This document shows positions 28,736-38,730 of a DNA stretch of 64,000 bases, in pieces. Below the pieces are notes generated by a model, which did not search any database, was not told the DNA's origin, and was given only the letters and a program-made list of their open reading frames with translations. The translations under genes were made by a program, and so were the position numbers. Source of the stretch: DASUAS01 sp963720765 (GTDB taxonomy: Bacteria; Actinomycetota; Acidimicrobiia; IMCC26256; DASPTH01); the NCBI GenBank assembly GCA_963720765.1, contig CAVRGS010000002.1, positions 992,001 to 1,056,000 of the forward strand, given 5' to 3'. Each line of letters starts with the position of its first letter. Positions within the stretch are counted from its first letter, which is position 1.

Positions 28736-29303
28736 CGAGCTGTTCGTTGCGAGCGTCAGCAGAGGCGACTTCCCGCAGCAACGCGTTCGTGGAGCGCTGC
28801 GTCAACCGCGGACGATGTGCGGTCGACGGTGTTGGACGAGGCTTGCGATGCGCCAACAACGCTTGGGTATCGTTCGCACCGCGGCGAGCAGCGGGCGAGT
28901 TCGCCCACGTCCTCCACCGGGATCAGCCAGTCGTCATCGATTCGATGCGGCGTTTCTCGAGCACCTCGTCAGCCTCGCGGAAGACAGCCACATCCTCGAG
29001 GTACGTCGCAGGCTCAGGAGTGCGCTAGAGGTCCTGCGGCGGGCATGATCGCCATTCACCGAGAGTGATGCGCCGGAAGTGCGTGACGGCACCGGCGTCG
29101 GTGGAGGTCTCGATCGGGGCGGAACCGACCCGAGCAGTTCGTCGGGCGCGCCGGACTTCAGTTGCGCGCGTGAGCCTGGCCGGCGCGCCACACGGACGCC
29201 GGGTCGTCGAACGGAACTCGAGCACAAGCCCTGAGGGCGCCGACTTCGCGGCCAGAGTGGTGAGCGCCTCTTGAGTAGCGGACGACCTCGATCTACGACC
29301 TCG
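28736..29303. other. 568-base interval without an assignable gene
   Basis: Between the zinc-ribbon methyltransferase and the Tat-secreted protein. The only ordered-looking piece is a plus-strand stretch ending at 29048 (FDAAFLEHLVSLAEDSHILE followed by VRRRLRSALEVLRRA), which reads as amphipathic helix but lacks an upstream start in frame. It may be the remnant of a decayed or heavily frameshifted gene. No repeats or RNA features were recognised. Confidence 0.3.
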
Positions 29304-31014
29304 CTAGAGATGGATCCGAAGCGAGTGCTCTTGATCGTGGATCGAAACCGCAGTCAGCATCAAATACTGGCCGGACTTCGCACTGACGGTGATCGAGTAG
29401 TCCTGAGTCGCGGCGTTGTAGTTGGTCTGATAGGTGCCACTCTGGGGGTTGAACGTCATCTTGGCGCCGCCGCGGGCGCTTGCATTTGGGTGGACGTAGC
29501 CACGGACGCATCTGATGCCGTCGATGTGGTGCGCCGAGCCGGTGACCGTGAACGAGCCGTCGCCGTTGTTGATGGGTGGCTTTGCGGTAAGGGTCGGTGG
29601 GGTGGTGTCGATCGGCTTCGCGTCTCGCTGCGGCTCTGATGCCGGGCAGGTGACCACCAGGCACGTCGTTCGGTCCATGGTCTTCTTGACCACGTACCAG
29701 TTGTTCGCCTGATCGAAACCACCGCCTGGCTGTTCTTGGCGCGGGTGGGTCTCATCGATCCAGCAATACCTGTCGGGGGAGCCCTCATAGGTGTAGTTCG
29801 CTGCGGCGTGTGCCCATCGAGTAGCGGCGAAAGAGCGATAGTTGATCCGCGAACGCCGGCTCCCCTGTGTGCTCGTAGAACTTCTCGCCTTTCGATCGGT
29901 ACCCGCCCACGAGAAGAATGAAATGTCAATCCGATCGCACACCTCGTTCCACACTCCTGGCGCCAGGTTCTGCGAGAGCCAAGCCATCGATCCTTGCGTG
30001 TGGTACTTGAGCGCATTCGCGAGCGACGCGCCCGCGACTTGCGGCGAGTGGCTTGTAGAAGAACGCGTCGATCACGACGATACGCGGGTCGGCGTGCCCG
30101 TGGTTCGCCATCGCTTCGAGATAGCCCTACCAGAAGTAGGTCAGCGGTGCCTTCGCGCCTTTCTGCCCATAGACGAAGGTGTCCTCCCATCCGCCGGGCG
30201 GGTTCCAGTAGTAGACGAGCAGCTTCGCAGACGGATGCGCCAGAGGATCGCGGTGCCGATGGCAAGTCCCCACGAGTGCGCCTGTTGCCGTGTCTCGTCG
30301 GCGGAGTGGAGAGTTGCCCGGCGTAGTCCGTATTGTCCCAGAGCTCCGAGCTCGACGTCGGCGCTCAGTCCGTCGATGCCGATCCACTCGCAGAACGAGG
30401 CCAGTCGACCAAACTTGGCGGCGACATCGGCGCGCACCTTCGTCGTCGAACCAGTCGCCCCATGGCGGGAGTTGTCGACCCGAAGCTTCGCGTTCCAGAA
30501 CTGGGTACCGATGTACGCCTCGCAGCCTTCGCGTGCGAGCGCTCCGGCAGCGAGTTGCCGCCTTCGCCCTCGATGAAGCGTTGAACTCATAGGCCGGATT
30601 CTTGGTCCCAAGCTTGCGAGGAAGGGGTGAAGTCCTGGTTCCGCCATACCCGGCGAGGTAGTCGATCCGGCGGAGAAGCCGCCCCATCCACGCGACTTCC
30701 ACAACGGGACGTCGACGAAGGCCTCATGGAGCGTTGCCCCAGTCGATCATCCGCCATGCCCCGTACCCGTTCACGATGTCAGGCGGAGGTTTCGGCGCAC
30801 GACGCGATGCGAGATCGAGCACCCTTGGGTCCTCAGTGGCGACGCGCTCGAGTGCGGTCGCTTCGCGGTTGTCGTTGGCGAATACGACAGGAGTCGCGCC
30901 TGCGGCGGTTGCGCTCAGGCCAAGCAGAGCCAGCCGTTTCAGCGCCTCGCGGCGTGTGAGCTCGCCATCAGTCAAGGAGCGCCACCCTCTGGAGGTTGAG
31001 TGCACCGCGGACAT
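29304..31014 (-). CDS. Tat-secreted TIM-barrel-like protein with C-terminal Ig-like domain, frameshifted
   Basis: The N-terminus has a twin-arginine signal, LTRREALKRLALLGLSATAA followed by GATPVVFAND, so export in folded form is expected. The body has GYGAWRMIDWGNAP, the segment WKSRGWGGFS that parallels WRSRGVGGFV of the secreted protein at 22817-24475, YIGTQFWNAKLRVDN, FCEWIGIDGLSADVELGALG and DPRIVVIDAFFYKPLA. The C-terminus (PPTLTAKPPINNGDGSFTVT, SGTYQTNYNAATQDYSITVS) is an Ig-like beta domain. Breaks are near 30730, 30610, 30440, 30290 and 30120. It is likely a paralogous surface glycosidase; catalytic residues are not identified. Confidence 0.6.
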
Positions 31015-31116
31015 TACGCGTACGTCGCGGCGCGCGAACTTCGCCGGACCGGGTGGCCCGTCGAGGGTCGGTCAAGGATGCTCTTAAGCTCCCGTGCGGA
31101 GCGGGAGGTCGTCTGC

Positions 31117-32220
31117 ATGCGCGTCAAGAGAGCCCTTGTGCATGCCGCATCGAGCGCGCTCGCTCGGATTGGTGCGGCAACTTCCCGTCGTTTCGTCGTC
31201 TTGGACGAGTCGTACGAACCGCTCCTCGGGATCGGTGACTGGCTCGCTGACCGTACTGCGAGCCCTTACTTGGTGGATCGCATCAAAGGCTTTGAAGGGC
31301 ACATCCATCCGCGTTGGGCCTATGACATCAACGCTCCCGCGCTCATCGAACCCCGCGCGGGGTACGTGTTCGTGAAGAGCGGACTGATCCAGCGATCCTT
31401 CGCCTACGGGTTCCTGTATCGCGGGCCGACCTGCGCTGCGCTTGTCGACTACGGGCGATGGATCGTCGGTCTCGGGAAGATTCGCCACCTCCCAGTCGCC
31501 GTGTCTTTCCGGGATCCGAACGAGAGCAACTACTGGCATTTTCACGACGATGTCCTGTGCAAGCTCGATCTCGTGGACGATCTCGGGGTGCCGCCGACGA
31601 CCCCGATTCTCGTAGGCCCGCGCCTCTGGAGCTGCACCTGGTTCGTCGAAATGCGATCGTCGACGAAACTGCGCGACCGAACCTGGGTCCTCCACGATGA
31701 GCCGATCTCTACCGATCGGCTCATCGTGTGCCATCCCGGCTCGCTCCGACGTCCCAGCGCCCTCTTTGCTCATGAGGCCCTCTCGCTGGCTCTGCCGACG
31801 GATCCTCCAGTGCCCGACCTGATCTACCTTTCGTGTGGCCAGGGGCGCCGGCGACACGTTGCGAATGATGACGAGTTGGCCTCGCGCCTCGCGTCCGAAG
31901 GCTTCTTGCGAGTCGATGCAGATGATCTCTCCTTCGTGGAGCAAGTCGAGACATTTCGAGCGGCGAGATGTGTCGTCCTCGTACACGGAGCAGGGCTTGC
32001 GAATCTGGTGCATCGCATCGGCCTAGCGACGGCCGTGGTCGAAGTGTTCCCCGGGGACTACGTCGCGCCACATCTGGTCTGGTTGGCACGCGAGTTTGGC
32101 TTCGAATACCGAGCCGTGAAGGGTGAGGGGCGGTCGGAGGACGAGGGATTCCACGTCGACGTCGACAGGGTTGTGGCCGCTGCTCTGGAAGCACTGAGTG
32201 CTCTCGCAAAGTCTGCGTAG
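31117..32220 (+). CDS. Glycosyltransferase family 61 (DUF563-like)
   Basis: A 367-residue intact protein. The signature of GT61 is present: ESNYWHFHDDVLCKLDLVDD in the N-terminal half, LIYLSCGQGRRRHVANDDEL (a variant of the usual YISRxxxxxRxLxNE) and the C-terminal VLVHGAGLANLVHRIGLATA with the conserved HGAGL. Bacterial GT61 enzymes occur in capsule and O-antigen loci. The start ATG 31117 has a Shine-Dalgarno GGGAGG at 31103-31108. The 202 bases downstream to 32422 contain only a promoter for the exporter. Confidence 0.85.
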   Translation: MRVKRALVHAASSALARIGAATSRRFVVLDESYEPLLGIGDWLADRTASPYLVDRIKGFEGHIHPRWAYDINAPALIEPRAGYVFVKSGLIQRSFAYGFLYRGPTCAALVDYGRWIVGLGKIRHLPVAVSFRDPNESNYWHFHDDVLCKLDLVDDLGVPPTTPILVGPRLWSCTWFVEMRSSTKLRDRTWVLHDEPISTDRLIVCHPGSLRRPSALFAHEALSLALPTDPPVPDLIYLSCGQGRRRHVANDDELASRLASEGFLRVDADDLSFVEQVETFRAARCVVLVHGAGLANLVHRIGLATAVVEVFPGDYVAPHLVWLAREFGFEYRAVKGEGRSEDEGFHVDVDRVVAAALEALSALAKSA

Positions 32221-32406
32221 CGCCCGCGTCGTCGAGGGTGCGCCGATGGCGTGGCGTCGCAGCTCGAAGTCTCCGAATGTCTGCCTGGCGCGTTGTTGTC
32301 GCAACTGCCCGCTCCGGAGACACACGTCAGCGTGCCCTGAGCGTTCGAGGCTCTTGACGCGAGCGGACGGTAATGGCCAGGCATGCCAGATCTGAACTCT
32401 CGCCAC

Positions 32407-32412
32407 TACATT
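32407..32412 (+). promoter_or_regulatory. Putative -10 box (TACATT) for the exporter operon
   Basis: TACATT ends 10 nt before the ATG at 32423, within the range for leaderless or near-leaderless starts in actinobacteria. Confidence 0.35.
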
Positions 32413-32422
32413 GGGACCGGTC

Positions 32423-33349
32423 ATGAGCCCCGACGAGAAGCTTGGCCACGAGACTCGGGACGCCGTGCCGACGCGGATCCGACCTGAGGACGTCGATCTC
32501 GCCGGCGCACTCGAGACGGCTCCGCCCCCGGAGTGGATCCACAAGCGCAGCGCCAACATCGTCACCTCGGTCAGGCAGCAATGGACGTACCGCGAGCTGC
32601 TCGCGGAGCCTCATCGAGCGGCAGCTGCGAAGCCGTTACAAGCAGGCGATGCTGGGGTTCGTGTGGTCGCTCGCCACGCCGGTCTCGCTGATGGTGGTGT
32701 TCATCCTCATCAACAGCAAGGCCGACATCCAGACTGATGGCGTCCCGTACTCGCTCTTCGCCTTCATCGGTCTGCTCGCGTGGACGTTCTTCTCCGTCGA
32801 GCGGTGAACGGTGCGTCGACGAGCCTCCTCGGGAACACCTCCCTGCTCACGAAGACCGCTTGTCCACGCGAGCTCTTCCCGTTTTCGACGATCGTCGTCG
32901 CAGGGTTCGACACGCTCGTCGCCAGCATCGTGCTCGTCGTGCTGTTCTTCGTGAACGGGCTCCCTCCGAAGCCCGCATCGATCTACGTCCCGATCCTGTT
33001 CCTCGTGCAGCTCGCGTTCACCATCGGGCTGTGAGTCTGGGGTTCGCGATCGCCGTCGTCTACTTGCGAGATCTCCGTCACGCGCTCGGGCTCGTTCCTG
33101 CAGGTGGGTCTGTTGGCCACGCCGGTTGCCTATGGGCTCGACGTCATCCCGTCCGACGTGCGCTGGCTGTACTGCCTCCTGAATCCGCTCGGGCCCGGTG
33201 ATCGACGGCTACCGGCGCACCATGCTCCAGAACCAGGCGCCCCAGTGGGGGTACCTCGGGCTCGGAACGCTCGACGACCGTCCTGGTGCTCGGGCCTCGG
33301 GTTCTGGGCGTTCAAGCGCTGGGAAGGAGGCGTCGTTGACTACGCCTGA
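32423..33349 (+). CDS. Polysaccharide ABC transporter permease (Wzm-like), frameshifted
   Basis: Joined frames give MSPDEKLGHETRDAVPTRIR, then LIERQLRSRYKQAMLGFVWS with LATPVSLMVVFILINSKADI (amphipathic interface plus first membrane helix), SLFAFIGLLAWTFFS, NTSLLTKTACPRELFPFSTI, VASIVLVVLFFVNGLPP, VSLGFAIAVVYLRDLRHAL and LLATPVAYGLDVIPSDVRWL, ending FWAFKRWEGGVVDYA. This is the ABC-2 type permease of the Wzm/TagG family. Breaks are near 32600, 32805, 33030, 33100 and 33200. The 3' end overlaps the TTG start of the ATPase. It moves complete glycans across the cytoplasmic membrane with the ATPase below. Confidence 0.8.
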
Positions 33350-34567
33350 TGGCGCCATCCAGGCCGAGCGAGTGTGGAAGCGGTTCCGGCCCGACATCAA
33401 GAAGAACCAGTTCCGCGACAGCGTGAACCGCGGGCTGACGCGCATGCGTGGCGGCGCCCCCGAATGGAGCTGGGCGGTGCGGGACATGACCTTGATCAGC
33501 GAGCCGGGCGAAGCGACAGGGATCGTCGGCAACAACGGCTCCGGGCAAGTCGACGTTCCTCAAGATCCTCGCCGGTGTGATGGACCCCTACGCCGGCCGG
33601 ATCGCAGTCGGCGGACGCATCGGCGCGCTGATCGAGGTGCGAGGCGGCATCCACCCCGAGCTCACCGGGCGCGAGAACATCTACCTCTACGGCACGCTGC
33701 TCGGGCTTCAAGCGGGCTGACATCGTGCGCCAGTTCGACGAGATCGTCGCGTTCGGCGAGCTCGAGGGTGCGATCGACCGCCAGGTGAAGTTCTACTCGA
33801 GCGGCATGGGCATGCGCCTCGGCTTCAGCGTCGCCGCGTTCCTGGAGCCCGACGTGCTCCTCGTCGACGAGGTGCTCGCGGTCGGTGACGCGGCGTTCCA
33901 GCAGCGATGCCTCGCGAAGATGCGGGACGTGTTGAGCAACGGCACATCATTGGTGTTCGTGTCGCACGACCTCGCTTCAGTCGAGGCGATCTGTACACGC
34001 GGGATCTGGATGCAGACGGGGTCGTGCAGGCTGACGCGCCCATCGCGGAGACGCTCTCGTACTACCGCCAGGCGATCGAGAAGGTCGCCGCAGCGGAGAA
34101 CGCCAGCGACGGTCGCATCCAGCTGCGCGAGGCGAGCGTGGCCAGCGACGCGAATGGCAGTCGCCCGCACGTTCGAACCGCTCGAAATCTCGCTGACGCT
34201 CGAGCCGATCGCCGACTACCACTGTGATGTCGTCCTGGGAATCAGCGAAGGCACGGCCAACCCGATGCTCGTGTCCCGCGAGACGTTGTCGCTCTACGAG
34301 GGGTCAAACACCTCATGCTGCCGACTCGACCGCTTGCCGCTCCCGCACGGAAGGTTCTTCGTGTGGGCCGCGGTGTATCTCGATGGTCAGCCGATGCTGC
34401 GCTGGCATCCTGCGACACCCATCGACGTCGTGGGCCCCGAACTGCCCCAACTCCCTCCGGGGATCATGCGCCAGGGTCGTCTCATCGCTGGCACGTCGTG
34501 GCATCGCGACGATGGTACGAATGCGAGTAGCGATCGGGGGCGTGTCTTGGCGCCCCGTACCGACTGA
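33336..34567 (+). CDS. Polysaccharide ABC transporter ATPase (Wzt-like) with C-terminal glycan-binding-type domain, frameshifted
   Basis: It probably starts at TTG 33336 (TTPDGAIQAERVWKRFRPD) inside the permease end. The Walker A GIVGNNGSG is cut by a frameshift at 33543. Then follow LKILAGVMDPYAGRIAVGGR, VRGGIHPELTGRENIYLYG, the ABC signature FYSSGMGMRLGFSVA and Walker B DVLLVDEVLAVGDAAFQQR with switch His in VFVSHDLAS. The C-terminal ~140 residues (EPLEISLTLEPIADYHCDVV, LPHGRFFVWAAVYLDG) form a beta-rich domain like those of Wzt that read the glycan end. Breaks are near 33543, 33710, 34010 and 34160. Confidence 0.8.
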
Positions 34568-34626
34568 ATCTGGCCTCCCCGTTATGGAGTGAGCGCCGTG
34601 CACGCGCCTTGCGGGGAATCACGCTC

Positions 34627-35800
34627 TCAGCGCGTCTCGACTGCTTCCTGAGCGATCTGGAGGAAGGTCTCGGCGTAGCCGCGGTGCGGAAGGGGAGTGC
34701 CGCTCTCGCCGCTCGCTCGAGCTCGTCGTCGGGACCGGGCGTTCGATGGTTGTGGGCCCAGACCAGCAGTTCGGCCAGGGCACGAGCACTCGTCGGATCG
34801 AAGTACTTGGCGCCGGCCGGTGCCTGCTCGCGGTGCACCGGGATGTCGGAGAGCAGCATTGTCTTGCCGACCGATTTCGTCTCCTCGACCGTGGTGCTCC
34901 AACCCTCGAACCGGACGGCTGGAGCACCGCGAGCGACTGGCGCATCAGGTGGAAGATGTGCGCCTGCGGCACCCAGCCGAGTACGACGAAGGTGTCGCGC
35001 ACGCCGCGCGGGACACCTCGGCGAGGAGCTCGCCGAAGTACAGCGGTGCGCGATGATCGGAGGGGTTCCCGGTGCACACGACGGTGATCTCCGGATGGGT
35101 CTTCCGGAGTTGCGCCAGGGCCTCGACCACGAGACGGTGGCCCTTGTGCACCCAGAACTGGTTCGGGAGGTACACGAACCGCTCGGGCAGGTGGTACTCG
35201 TCGCAGATCCATCCCGGGTCATCGTCGTAGACGTCGGCCGGCACCTGCGCCACGAAGCGCATCACCCGTTCCTTCGATGCGTACGCAGGGAGGGAGCGCT
35301 CGAAGTCGCGCCGCGCGTCCTCGGAGCTCAGCACGACCCGTGCGCTCGCGTCCGAGAGCCGCGCGAAGCGGTCGTCGCGCTTGGCCAGCTCCTTCGGCCG
35401 AGAAGAGCTCGGGGAGGTGCGAGTGCTGGAAGTCGTGGATCCAGCCGAGCAGCGGCACGCCGACGGGCGCCTCGAACTCCCCCACGAGACGAACAGCGTG
35501 TCGATGCTCGCGTCGCGCAGGACGCGATCCAGCTGCCGCGACGCGAGCGGATCCGTCTCAGCGACCGGGTGGCCGGCGCGCGTAGCGCTCGACCGGTGCG
35601 GGGGCGGGACCTCGACGATCTCGTCGGCGAGATCGCGGTAGTCGTGGTACCCGCCGTCCCGCTTGCCTCGGCGGAACGAGCACGACGATCCGCGGCCGCT
35701 CGGCGTCGTCGAGCGAGCGCAGCGCGGCGAAGAGGTTCTTGTAGTAGTGGGCGCCAGCGGTCCAGCCCGGGTTCACGATGTCGTGAAATGCGATCCGCAG
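34627..35800 (-). CDS. GT4 glycosyltransferase, frameshifted
   Basis: Joined frames read IAFHDIVNPGWTAGAHYYKN, VGVPLLGWIHDFQHSHLPEL, ERFVYLPNQFWVHKGHRLVV with TVVCTGNPSDHRAPLYFGEL, WSTTVEETKSVGKTMLLSDI, AGAKYFDPTSARALAELLVW and the end AETFLQIAQEAVETR. The donor-site phrase is a VEETKSVGKTMLLSD variant typical of some GT4 families. No ATG is in place. A CTG at 35800 or GTG near 35779 would serve as start, immediately after the stop of the upstream epimerase (35807). Breaks near 35660, 35570, 35400, 35000 and 34890. Confidence 0.65.
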
Positions 35801-35806
35801 CGGCGG

Positions 35807-36753
35807 TCAGCTGCGTGCGGCACGGTACCAATCCCAGGTCGCGGCGACGCCCTCGCGTCAACGACGTGGCCGGGCGGTGACCGAGCGCAGCGCAGCGCGG
35901 TCGTGTCGACGGTCCATCGTTGGGCGTCACCGGGCCGGACGCGCCCGTGTACGCGAGCTCGGGATCGAGTTCCATCGCGGCGCAGACGGCGTCACGAGCT
36001 GCGCGATCGAGTGGCTGGTGCCCGAAGCGACGTTGTACACCTCACCGCGACCGGGTGCGTCGCTGCCAACGAGGACGATGGCCGCGGCGACGTCGTCGAC
36101 GAACGCGAAGTCGCGCTCCTGGGTGCCGTCGCCGATCACCTCGAGGCGCGCCGGATCGCGAGCGAGGCGGTCGATCAGGTCGTAGACGACCTGCTTGCGC
36201 TGACGAGGTCCGTAGACGGAGAAGAGCCGCACCGACGACGCAGTGATCCCGTAGAGCTGGCTGTAGACCGCGACGTAGCGCTCGGCCGCCAGCTTGCCGA
36301 CACCGTACGGGGAGATCGGCACAGTCGGATCGGACTCGTGGATCGGGAGGCGCTGGGGGTCGCCGTACACCGCTGCCGACGACGTGAACACGAGCCGCGG
36401 TGGCTGTGCGGCGCCGCGAAGGACTTCGAGCAGACGGAAGGTCGTGTCGAGGTTGAGCGCGTAGTCGAAGGCTGGATCCTCGACCGAGGGCGGGATGTAC
36501 GCGTTCGCGGCGAGATGGAAGATCACATCGTGATCGAGGAGCGTCGGACGGGTCTCCAGCAGTGCGGCAAGCGGTGCGCTCGTCGAACTCGATCGCGCGA
36601 CCGCACACGCTCGGAGGTGTCTCGAGCGCCCGGTCGAGAGGTCGTCGACGACAGTCACGGTCGCACCCTTCGGTCGACGAGCTGCTCGACGACGTGGGAG
36701 CCGATGAACCCGGCACCACCCGTCACCAATGCCCGCGGGGCCGTGTCATTCAC
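35807..36753 (-). CDS. NAD-dependent nucleotide-sugar epimerase/dehydratase (UDP-glucose 4-epimerase-like)
   Basis: A ~312-residue extended SDR. The Rossmann motif ALVTGGAGFIGSHVVEQLV is followed after a break near 36665 by TVTVVDDLSTGR. Then come DHDVIFHLAANAYIPPSVED, VFTSSAAVYGDP, the catalytic SPYGVGKLAAERY (Y-x3-K), VRLFSVYGPRQRKQVV and GTQERDFAFVDDVAAAI, with GEVYNVASGTSHSIAQLV near the end. The family interconverts UDP-hexoses; substrate is probably a UDP-sugar for the cluster. The GTG at 36753 is the best start. A second break near 35960 brings the end GVAATWDWYRAARS into frame. Confidence 0.8.
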
Positions 36754-36938
36754 AGGGACAAGACTTGCCGACGTCTCGGCATGTTTCCAAACCGGGTGTG
36801 TCGCACGCGGATGCGACCTCTACCTCAGGCTGGTAGCGCTCGATAGAGTTTCATCGACGCTCACGACCTCCGACGACCCTTTTTCGCTCGCATCGACTAC
36901 CCACAGCTCGAATTGCGGCCGACACGAAACGAGGATTC

Positions 36939-37821
36939 ATGGGACGGACGGTCCGGATCGGCGAACGCCTCGTCGGCGATGGCCAACCCACGTACCTCGC
37001 CGCCGAGATCGGCATCAACCACAACGGTGAGCTCGACATCGCTCGCGAGCTCATCGACGCATCGGTCCGCGCCGGCTGTGACGCCGTGAAGTTCCAGAAG
37101 CGCACGCCCGAGATCTGCGTCCCGCCTGAACAGCGCAGCGCGGTGCGGCAGACGCCGTGGGGCGAGATGACATACCTCGAGTACAGGCAGCGGATCGAGT
37201 TCGGTGCTGCCGAGTTCGGCGCCATCGACGAGTACTGCCGTCATGAGGGCATCGCGTGGTTCGCGTCGCCGTGGGACGAGCCCTCGGTCGACTTCCTCGA
37301 GCAGTTCGATCCGGTTGCCTACAAGGTCGCGTCGGCGTCCCTGACCGATCCGATGCTCCTCAAAGCGATCCTCGGCACCGGGCGCACCGTTGTCCTGTCG
37401 ACGGGCATGTCGTCGCTCGAACAGATCGATCAGGCCATCGAGATCCTCGGCACCGATCGGCTGCTCGTCACGCACTGCACGAGCAGTTATCCGTGCCCAC
37501 CAGAAGAGCTCAACCTCCGGATGATCGAAACGCTGCGCGACCGCTACGCCTGCCCGATCGGCTACTCGGGCCACGAAGTGGGTCTCCCAACCACGGTCGC
37601 GGCCGTCGCCCTCGGCGCCTGCTACGTCGAACGTCACATCACCCTCGATCGCGCGATGTGGGGAAGCGACCATGCGGCCTCGGTCGAACCGGAGGGATTC
37701 GCGCGGCTCGCGAAGTACCTGCGCGGTCACAGAGGCGGCGCTGGGCGATGGTGAGAAGCGGGTCTACGAGAGCGAACGCCCTCTCATGCAACGTCTGCGC
37801 CGGATCGACACACCGAACTAA
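36939..37821 (+). CDS. NeuB-family nonulosonic acid synthase, SAF domain absent (paralog 1)
   Basis: NeuB-type enzymes condense PEP with a hexose derivative to make a C9 3-deoxy-ulosonic acid. The barrel motifs are all present: YLAAEIGINHNGELDIAREL, CDAVKFQKRTPEI, FLEQFDPVAYKVASASLTDP, LLVTHCTSSYPCPPEELNL, CPIGYSGHEVGLP and VERHITLDRAMWGSDHAASV. A break near 37725 is needed to reach the natural end VYESERPLMQRLRRIDTPN. Total length is about 293 residues; the ~60-residue C-terminal SAF (antifreeze-like) domain of classical NeuB is missing. It starts at ATG 36939 with GAGG at 36931, and is first of a four-gene run with its near twin downstream. Confidence 0.85.
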
Positions 37822-37853
37822 GATCCGACCACGATCAGCAACGGAGTGGAACA

Positions 37854-38730
37854 GTGATCGAGACGGTGGAGATCGCAGGGCGTCCAGTCGGCGCCGAGCA
37901 GCCGACGTTCGTCGTCGCCGAGATCGGCATCAACCACAACGGCGATCTCGAGCTCGCGCGAAGGCTGATCGCCGCTGCGGCGGGCGCGGGCTGCGACGCG
38001 GTGAAGTTCCAGAAGCGCACGTCGACGTCGTCTACAGCGCGGAGGAGCTGGCTCGGCCGCGCGAGAAGCCGTTCGGCGACACCAACGGCGACCTGAAGCG
38101 TGGCACTCGAATTCGGCGAGGACGAGTACCGAGCCATCGACGAGTACTGCAAGGTGCTCGGCATCCCCTGGTTCGCGTCGTGCTGGGACGAGGCCTCGGT
38201 CGACTTCATGGAGCGGTTCGAGCCGCCGTGCTACAAGATCGCGTCGGCGTCGCTCACCGACGACGCCCTGCTGCGCCATCACCGCGAGACTGGTCGTCCG
38301 ATCATCCTCTCGACCGGCATGAGCACGCTCGACGAGATCGACCACGCGGTCGACGTGCTGGGCACCGACGACCTGATCCTGCTCCACACCACGAGCACCT
38401 ATCCCGTCCAAGCTCGAGGAGCTCAACCTGCGCATGATCGCGACGCTGCGCGAGCGCTACGGCGTGCCGGTGGGCTACTCGGGACACGAGGTCGGGCTGA
38501 GCCACGACGCTCGCGGCGCGCGTCTGGGTGCGTGCATGATCGAGCGCCACATCACGCTCGATCGAGCAATGTGGGGTTCCGACCAGGCCGCATCGGTCGA
38601 GCCCCTCGGCTTCCAACGGATCGTGCGCGACGTGCGCGCCGTCGAGGCGGCGCTCGGCGACGGCAAGAAGGTGGTGTACGAAAGCGAGATCCCTGTGCGG
38701 GACAAGCTGCGCCGCGTCGGCAGCCAATGA
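37854..38730 (+). CDS. NeuB-family nonulosonic acid synthase, SAF domain absent (paralog 2), frameshifted
   Basis: It starts at GTG 37854 (IETVEIAGRPVGAEQPTFVV), with GGAG at 37843. The same motif series as the upstream gene is visible: AEIGINHNGDLELARRL, CDAVKFQKRTS, MERFEPPCYKIASASLTDDA, LLHTTSTYPV, VPVGYSGHEVGLS, IERHITLDRAMWGSDQAASV and the end VRDKLRRVGSQ. Breaks near 38025, 38095 and 38410 split it into three readable frames. Length is ~292 residues without a SAF domain. The two copies are clearly related but differ at many positions, so they may make different acids or form a hetero-oligomer. Its stop overlaps the ATG of the SIS gene. Confidence 0.8.

Noticed and set aside
36939..38730. 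Assignment of the two synthases as Kdo-8-phosphate synthase (KdsA)
   Set aside because: The EIGINHNG, GYSGHE and TLDRAMWGSD motifs belong to the NeuB family, not to KdsA.
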